A stretch of 64,000 nucleotides of DNA from JAHDVS01 sp964370985 (GTDB taxonomy: Bacteria; Actinomycetota; Thermoleophilia; Gaiellales; Gaiellaceae): contig CAYJLE010000011.1 in assembly GCA_964370985.1 (NCBI GenBank), positions 1 to 64,000 on the forward strand. The letters are read 5' to 3'. Below, in pieces: positions 60,735 through 64,000 of the stretch; positions within the stretch are counted from its first letter, which is position 1, and each line of letters starts with the position of its first letter. The notes beneath the pieces are model-generated. The model made no database searches. It was not told the origin of the DNA and was given only the letters and a program-made list of their open reading frames with translations. Both the position numbers and the translations under genes were made by a program.

Positions 60735-61351
60735 TTGGAATAGAGCTCGACGATCAGTTGCTCCTGGACGGGCGCGTCGATCTCGCCGCGCTCCGGCACC
60801 TTGAGGATCTTTCCGGTCAGGTTGTCGTGGTCGGCCTGGAGCCATGCCGGCACGGACGCGGTCAGGTCGGTCGCGTCGCGCACGACCTGCTCGACCGGGC
60901 TCGCCGTCTTCAGCTGCACGATATCGCCGACGCGCACCTGGAAGCTCGGGATGTTGACACGCCTGCCGTTCACGAGGTAGTGACCGTGGCGGATCGTCTG
61001 CCGCGCCTGCGCACGCGAAGCGGCGAAGCCGAGCCGGTAGACGACGTTATCGAGGCGCAGCTCGAGAATCCGCAGCAGCTCCTCTCCGGTGATGCCCGAT
61101 CGCCGCGAGGCCTTCGCGTAGTAGATCCTGAACTGCTTCTCGAGAATCCCGTAGTAGCGGCGCGCCCGCTGCTTCTCGCGCAGCTGGAGCAGGTACTCCG
61201 ACTGCTTGATGCGACCGCGACCGTGCTCGCCCGGCGGGTAGCTGCGGCGCTCGATCGCACACCGCTCCGTCAGGCAGCGCTCGCCTTTCAGGAAGAGCTT
61301 CATCCCCTCCCGGCGGCACTGCTTGCACTTGGGACTGCGATCACGGGCCAT
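60731..61351 (-). CDS. rpsD: 30S ribosomal protein S4
   Basis: A 206-residue S4 of the zinc-binding (C+) type: CKQC near the N-terminus with two further cysteines at ERCLTERC. The S4 RNA-binding domain (NVVYRLGFAASRAQARQTIRHGH) is intact. The ATG has no Shine-Dalgarno. The stop TAG is part of a palindromic repeat. Confidence 0.97.
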   Translation of the reverse strand: MARDRSPKCKQCRREGMKLFLKGERCLTERCAIERRSYPPGEHGRGRIKQSEYLLQLREKQRARRYYGILEKQFRIYYAKASRRSGITGEELLRILELRLDNVVYRLGFAASRAQARQTIRHGHYLVNGRRVNIPSFQVRVGDIVQLKTASPVEQVVRDATDLTASVPAWLQADHDNLTGKILKVPERGEIDAPVQEQLIVELYSK

Positions 61352-61358
61352 TAGCGGG

Positions 61359-61433
61359 GCGGCCGAAGGCCGCTTCGGTGGTGACCCCGTTCGGGGGCGG
61401 GTGGTGGGGATGGCATTGTGGGGTGGTGGGGAT
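61359..61433. repeat. rpsK-rpsD spacer with hairpin and 13-bp direct repeat
   Basis: GCGGCC-GAA-GGCCGC (61359-61373) is a stable hairpin just before rpsD. GGGTGGTGGGGAT occurs twice (61399-61411 and 61421-61433), 22 nt apart. The plus strand here carries five G-tracts of 3-5 bases and could form a quadruplex. Confidence 0.6.
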
Positions 61434-61838
61434 TCATACGCGCCTCCGCTTCTTCTGACGCACGCCGTTATGGGCCTGGGGCGTGACGTCCTTGACCCCG
61501 AGGATCTCGAGCCCGGCCGCCTGGAGCGACCGGATCGCGGTCTCGCGGCCGGAGCCGGGGCCCTTGACGAACACCTCGACCTTCTGGAGCCCGTTCTCCA
61601 TGCCCTTGCGCGCGCAGGAGTCGGCCGTCACCTGGGCGGCGAACGGCGTCGACTTGCGGGAGCCCTTGAATCCGGCGGAGCCGGCGCTCTCCCAGCAGAT
61701 CACGGCGCCGTCCTTGTCGGTGAGGGTGACGATCGTGTTGTTGAACGACGTCTTGATGTGCGCCTGCCCGATCGCGATGTTCTTCTTGATGCGGCGGCGC
61801 GCCCGGGTCTTGCCCGCAGTTCGGCGAGGAGGCGCCAC
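61434..61838 (-). CDS. rpsK: 30S ribosomal protein S11
   Basis: A 134-residue S11 with HIKTSFNNTIVTLTD and the C-terminal VKDVTPQAHNG followed by the basic tail RQKKRRRV. The GTG start overlaps the rpsM stop by one base (GTAGTG). Confidence 0.97.
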   Translation of the reverse strand: MAPPRRTAGKTRARRRIKKNIAIGQAHIKTSFNNTIVTLTDKDGAVICWESAGSAGFKGSRKSTPFAAQVTADSCARKGMENGLQKVEVFVKGPGSGRETAIRSLQAAGLEILGVKDVTPQAHNGVRQKKRRRV

Positions 61839-62209
61839 TACTTCTTCTTCCCGCGGCCGACGGTCTTCTTCGGGCCCTTGCGCGTGCGCGCGTTCGTCTT
61901 CGTCCGCTGGCCCTGGACGGGCAGCCCGCGCCGATGGCGCACGCCGCGGTAGCAGCCGATCTCCATCAACCGCTTGATCGCCTGCGAGCGGTCGCGACGC
62001 AGATCGCCCTCGACCTCGAGGTTCGCGTCGATGTAGCCGCGGAGCTTCGTGATCTCCTCGTCGGTGAGGTCGCGCACCTTCTCGTCAGGGGACAGGCCGA
62101 GATCCGCGCAGACCGTCCGCGCGGTCGAGCCGCCGATCCCGAAGATGTACGTGAGCGCGACCTCGAGGCGCTTCTCGCGCGGGAGGTTGACGCCGGCGAT
62201 ACGTGCCAT
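61838..62209 (-). CDS. rpsM: 30S ribosomal protein S13
   Basis: A 123-residue S13 starting MARIAGVNLPREKRLEVAL and ending in GQRTKTNARTRKGPKK plus a lysine tail. It follows rpmJ by 7 nt. Confidence 0.97.
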   Translation of the reverse strand: MARIAGVNLPREKRLEVALTYIFGIGGSTARTVCADLGLSPDEKVRDLTDEEITKLRGYIDANLEVEGDLRRDRSQAIKRLMEIGCYRGVRHRRGLPVQGQRTKTNARTRKGPKKTVGRGKKK

Positions 62210-62216
62210 CAGAAAC

Positions 62217-62330
62217 TCACCCCTGCCGCTGCTTGTGCCGCGGATTGCTGCAGATAACCATGGTCGTGCCGTGCCGCTTGATGATGCGGCAGCGCTCGCA
62301 CATGGGCTTCACGGATGCTCTCACCTTCAC
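62217..62330 (-). CDS. rpmJ: 50S ribosomal protein L36
   Basis: A 37-residue ORF: MKVRASVKPMCERCRIIKR, then HGTTMVICSNPRHKQRQG. This is L36 with its zinc ligands (two Cys in CERC, one Cys in VICSN, His in PRHKQ). GTG 62330 has GGAGAG 6 nt upstream. It lies between map and rpsM, its usual place. Confidence 0.95.
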   Translation of the reverse strand: MKVRASVKPMCERCRIIKRHGTTMVICSNPRHKQRQG

Positions 62331-62360
62331 TTGACTCTCCTCTTGCGGCAGGCCTTCACT

Positions 62361-62388
62361 GGAACCGCGCCCGAATGAGCGCGGTTCC
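62361..62388 (-). terminator. Hairpin between map and rpmJ
   Basis: A perfect 10-bp stem, GGAACCGCGC (62361-62370) and GCGCGGTTCC (62379-62388), with an 8-nt loop. It occupies the place where infA often stands, and may end the secY-adk-map transcript or adjust read-through. There is no T-tract. Confidence 0.5.
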
Positions 62389-62424
62389 CGAGACACGGCT
62401 CGGCACGGCCGGAGCCGCGGCCCG

Positions 62425-63213
62425 TCATGGTAGCAGAGAACCGACCCGCGAGCCCGCCGCGAGTCGGGTAGACGCCGTCAGGACCTGCGGGTCGCCGTCC
62501 GTGACGGCGACCGTGTGCTCGAAATGGGCCGAGAGCGACCCGTCGGCGGTCGAGATCGACCAGCCGTCGTCGGCGAGCACGACGGTCGCGCCGCCGGAGG
62601 TGATCATCGGCTCGATCGCGAGCGTGAGGCCCGGCGCAAGCTCCGGTCCCCGGCCGGGCTCTCCGAAGTTCGGGATCTGCGGCTCCTCGTGCATCGACCG
62701 GCCGACGCCGTGCCCGACGAGCGAGCGCACGACCGAGAAGCCCGCCTCCTCGGTCACCCGCTGGACCGCCGCGGAGATGTCGCCGATCCGGTTGCCGGAC
62801 CGGGCTTCCGCGATCCCCGCCTCGAGGGCAGCCTGACACACGTCGAGCAGCCGCTGCACCTCCGGCTCGATCTCGCCGACCGCGAACGTGTAGGCGCTGT
62901 CCGCGACGAGCCCGTCGAGGGTGACCCCGACATCGACCGAGAGCACGTCGCCCCCCTCGAGCCGGTACGGCCCCGGGATGCCGTGGACGACCATCGGGCC
63001 GGGCGAGGCGCAGATCGACGCCGGGAAGCCGCGGTAGCCCTTGAATGTCGGGACACCGCCGCGGGCACGAATGTGCTCCTCCGCGATCCTGTCCAGCTCC
63101 GCGGTCGTGATCCCCGGCCGGATGTTCTCGCCCACCAGCTCGAGCGTTTCCGCAACGACCCGGCCGGCCCGTGCCATCGCCTCGACCTCCCGTGGCGACT
63201 TGCGGACGATCAC
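62425..63213 (-). CDS. map: Type I methionine aminopeptidase
   Basis: A 262-residue MetAP with the five metal ligands in order: Asp in LSVDVGV, Asp in LVADSAYTF, His in VGHGVGRSMHEEP, Glu in AIEPMIT and Glu in HFEHTVAV. It removes the initiator methionine. The start overlaps the adk stop by 4 nt. Confidence 0.95.
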   Translation of the reverse strand: MIVRKSPREVEAMARAGRVVAETLELVGENIRPGITTAELDRIAEEHIRARGGVPTFKGYRGFPASICASPGPMVVHGIPGPYRLEGGDVLSVDVGVTLDGLVADSAYTFAVGEIEPEVQRLLDVCQAALEAGIAEARSGNRIGDISAAVQRVTEEAGFSVVRSLVGHGVGRSMHEEPQIPNFGEPGRGPELAPGLTLAIEPMITSGGATVVLADDGWSISTADGSLSAHFEHTVAVTDGDPQVLTASTRLAAGSRVGSLLP

Positions 63214-63803
63214 GATCCACCCTCACGAGCACGAACGCGCTCGAGCACGTCCTCGATCGCGGCGTAGACCTCGCCGACCTGCCCGCCCGCGTCGACGCCG
63301 ACGAGGATGCTCCGCGCCAGGTAGTAGGCGACCAGCGGCTCGGTCTGCCCACGGTAGACCTCCATCCGGCGGCGGATCGTCTCGGGCGTGTCGTCGGTGC
63401 GCCCCTCCTGCTCCGCCCTGCCGAGCAGCCGGCGAACCGCCTCCTCCTCCGCGAGCTGGAGGTCGATGACGACCGCGAGGCGCCGGCCGATCCCGGCCAG
63501 CATCTCGTCGAGCGCCTCCGCCTGGGCGATCGTGCGCGGGAAACCGTCGAGGATGCAGCCGGAGGACGTATCGCCCACGCCGAGCCGCTCGCGGATCAGC
63601 GCCACGATCAGGTCATCGGGCACGAGCTCGCCTGCCGCGAGGATCGGCTCGACCCGCAGGCCGAGCTCCGTCCGCGCCGCCACGGCGGCCCTGAGCATGT
63701 CGCCGGTCGAGATCTGCGGGATGTCGTAGTCCTCGGCGATGCGCTTCGCCTGCGTGCCCTTGCCGGCCCCGGGCGGGCCCAGGAGTAGGAGGTCGAGCGG
63801 CAC
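63210..63803 (-). CDS. adk: Adenylate kinase
   Basis: A 197-residue Adk: P-loop LGPPGAGKGTQAKRI, ISTGDMLRAAV and CILDGFPRTIAQAEAL. The lid is short (GRAEQEGRTDDTPETI), with no zinc cysteines. GTG 63803 lies 6 nt after the secY stop. Confidence 0.96.
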   Translation of the reverse strand: MPLDLLLLGPPGAGKGTQAKRIAEDYDIPQISTGDMLRAAVAARTELGLRVEPILAAGELVPDDLIVALIRERLGVGDTSSGCILDGFPRTIAQAEALDEMLAGIGRRLAVVIDLQLAEEEAVRRLLGRAEQEGRTDDTPETIRRRMEVYRGQTEPLVAYYLARSILVGVDAGGQVGEVYAAIEDVLERVRAREGGS

Positions 63804-63809
63804 GACCTG

Positions 63810-64000
63810 CTAGCGGAGGAAGCCCTCGTAGTGGCGCATCATCATCTGCGACTCCATCTGCCGCATCGTGTCGAGCGCCACGCCGACCACGATCAGGATC
63901 GAGGTGCCGCCGAAGGCGGCCGCGGTCGCCTGGGAGAAGCCTCCGTAGCGGATCGCGATCGTGGGGATCGTCGCGACGAGTGCCAGCCAGAGCGCCCCGG
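63810..64000 (-). CDS. secY: Preprotein translocase subunit SecY (C-terminal part)
   Basis: Only the last 63 codons are in the window. The residues include the final membrane helix (GGTSILIVVGVALDTMRQME) and end MMMRHYEGFLR, the usual SecY C-terminus. The gene continues beyond the window edge. The order secY-adk-map supports the call. Confidence 0.92.
   Translation of the reverse strand, partial: GALWLALVATIPTIAIRYGGFSQATAAAFGGTSILIVVGVALDTMRQMESQMMMRHYEGFLR

Overview
The window is very GC-rich and gene-dense. Its gene orders are typical of Actinomycetota: clpC-radA-disA-carD-ispD-ispF; hpt-ftsH-folP-folB-folK followed by a DUF2469 gene and coaX; and secY-adk-map-rpmJ-rpsM-rpsK-rpsD-rpoA-rplQ-truA. 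DUF2469, a CarD regulator, a MEP isoprenoid pathway and a zinc-binding S4 all fit. A deep-branching lineage such as Thermoleophilia (Gaiellales or Solirubrobacterales) is my inference; no marker was searched. A 10-N gap flanked by artificial G/C homopolymers near 7.9 kb suggests a draft or metagenome-derived contig.

Layout. 1-9.1 kb: OsmC, a VapBC toxin-antitoxin pair, a secreted BNR-repeat protein, an amidohydrolase, two coupled M20 peptidases and a CocE-type hydrolase broken by the gap. 9.3-10 kb: a second toxin-antitoxin pair. 10-17.7 kb (minus): ispF, a PHP hydrolase, ispD, carD, disA, radA, clpC. 17.8-21.7 kb: an AlkA-like glycosylase, small secreted proteins and a third toxin-antitoxin pair between related palindromes. 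21.8-29.9 kb: lysS, greA, dus, a 1167-residue cyclase/ATPase/solute-binding fusion, an SDR and coaX. 29.9-35.6 kb (minus): folate genes, ftsH, hpt, tilS. 35.7-44.4 kb: a P-type ATPase with an in-frame amber codon, then metabolic genes and an ECF sigma factor with its partner. 44.5-57.8 kb: VanW, MFS, HAD, nitrilase, tRNA-Pro, Nif3, Ku, acyl-CoA synthetase, DacB, LigA, Gph. 57.8-58.5 kb: a fourth toxin-antitoxin pair. 58.5-64 kb (minus): truA and the end of the ribosomal protein operon into secY, which is cut by the window edge.

Two features cut across the map. First, about twenty genes on both strands have a TANNNT hexamer ending exactly 6 or 7 nt before the start codon and no Shine-Dalgarno sequence. 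This is the signature of leaderless transcription, and it decides several starts here. Genes with a good GGAGG-type site (carD, greA, the BNR protein, the NTF2-like protein) lack it. Second, a dispersed palindrome with ends GTAGGGG/CCCCTAC occurs at least six times, and twice its first bases supply the TAG stop of the preceding gene.

The most unusual gene is the fusion at 24904-28407, which joins a nucleotide cyclase, a STAND-type ATPase and a periplasmic-type peptide-binding domain in one protein that appears cytoplasmic.
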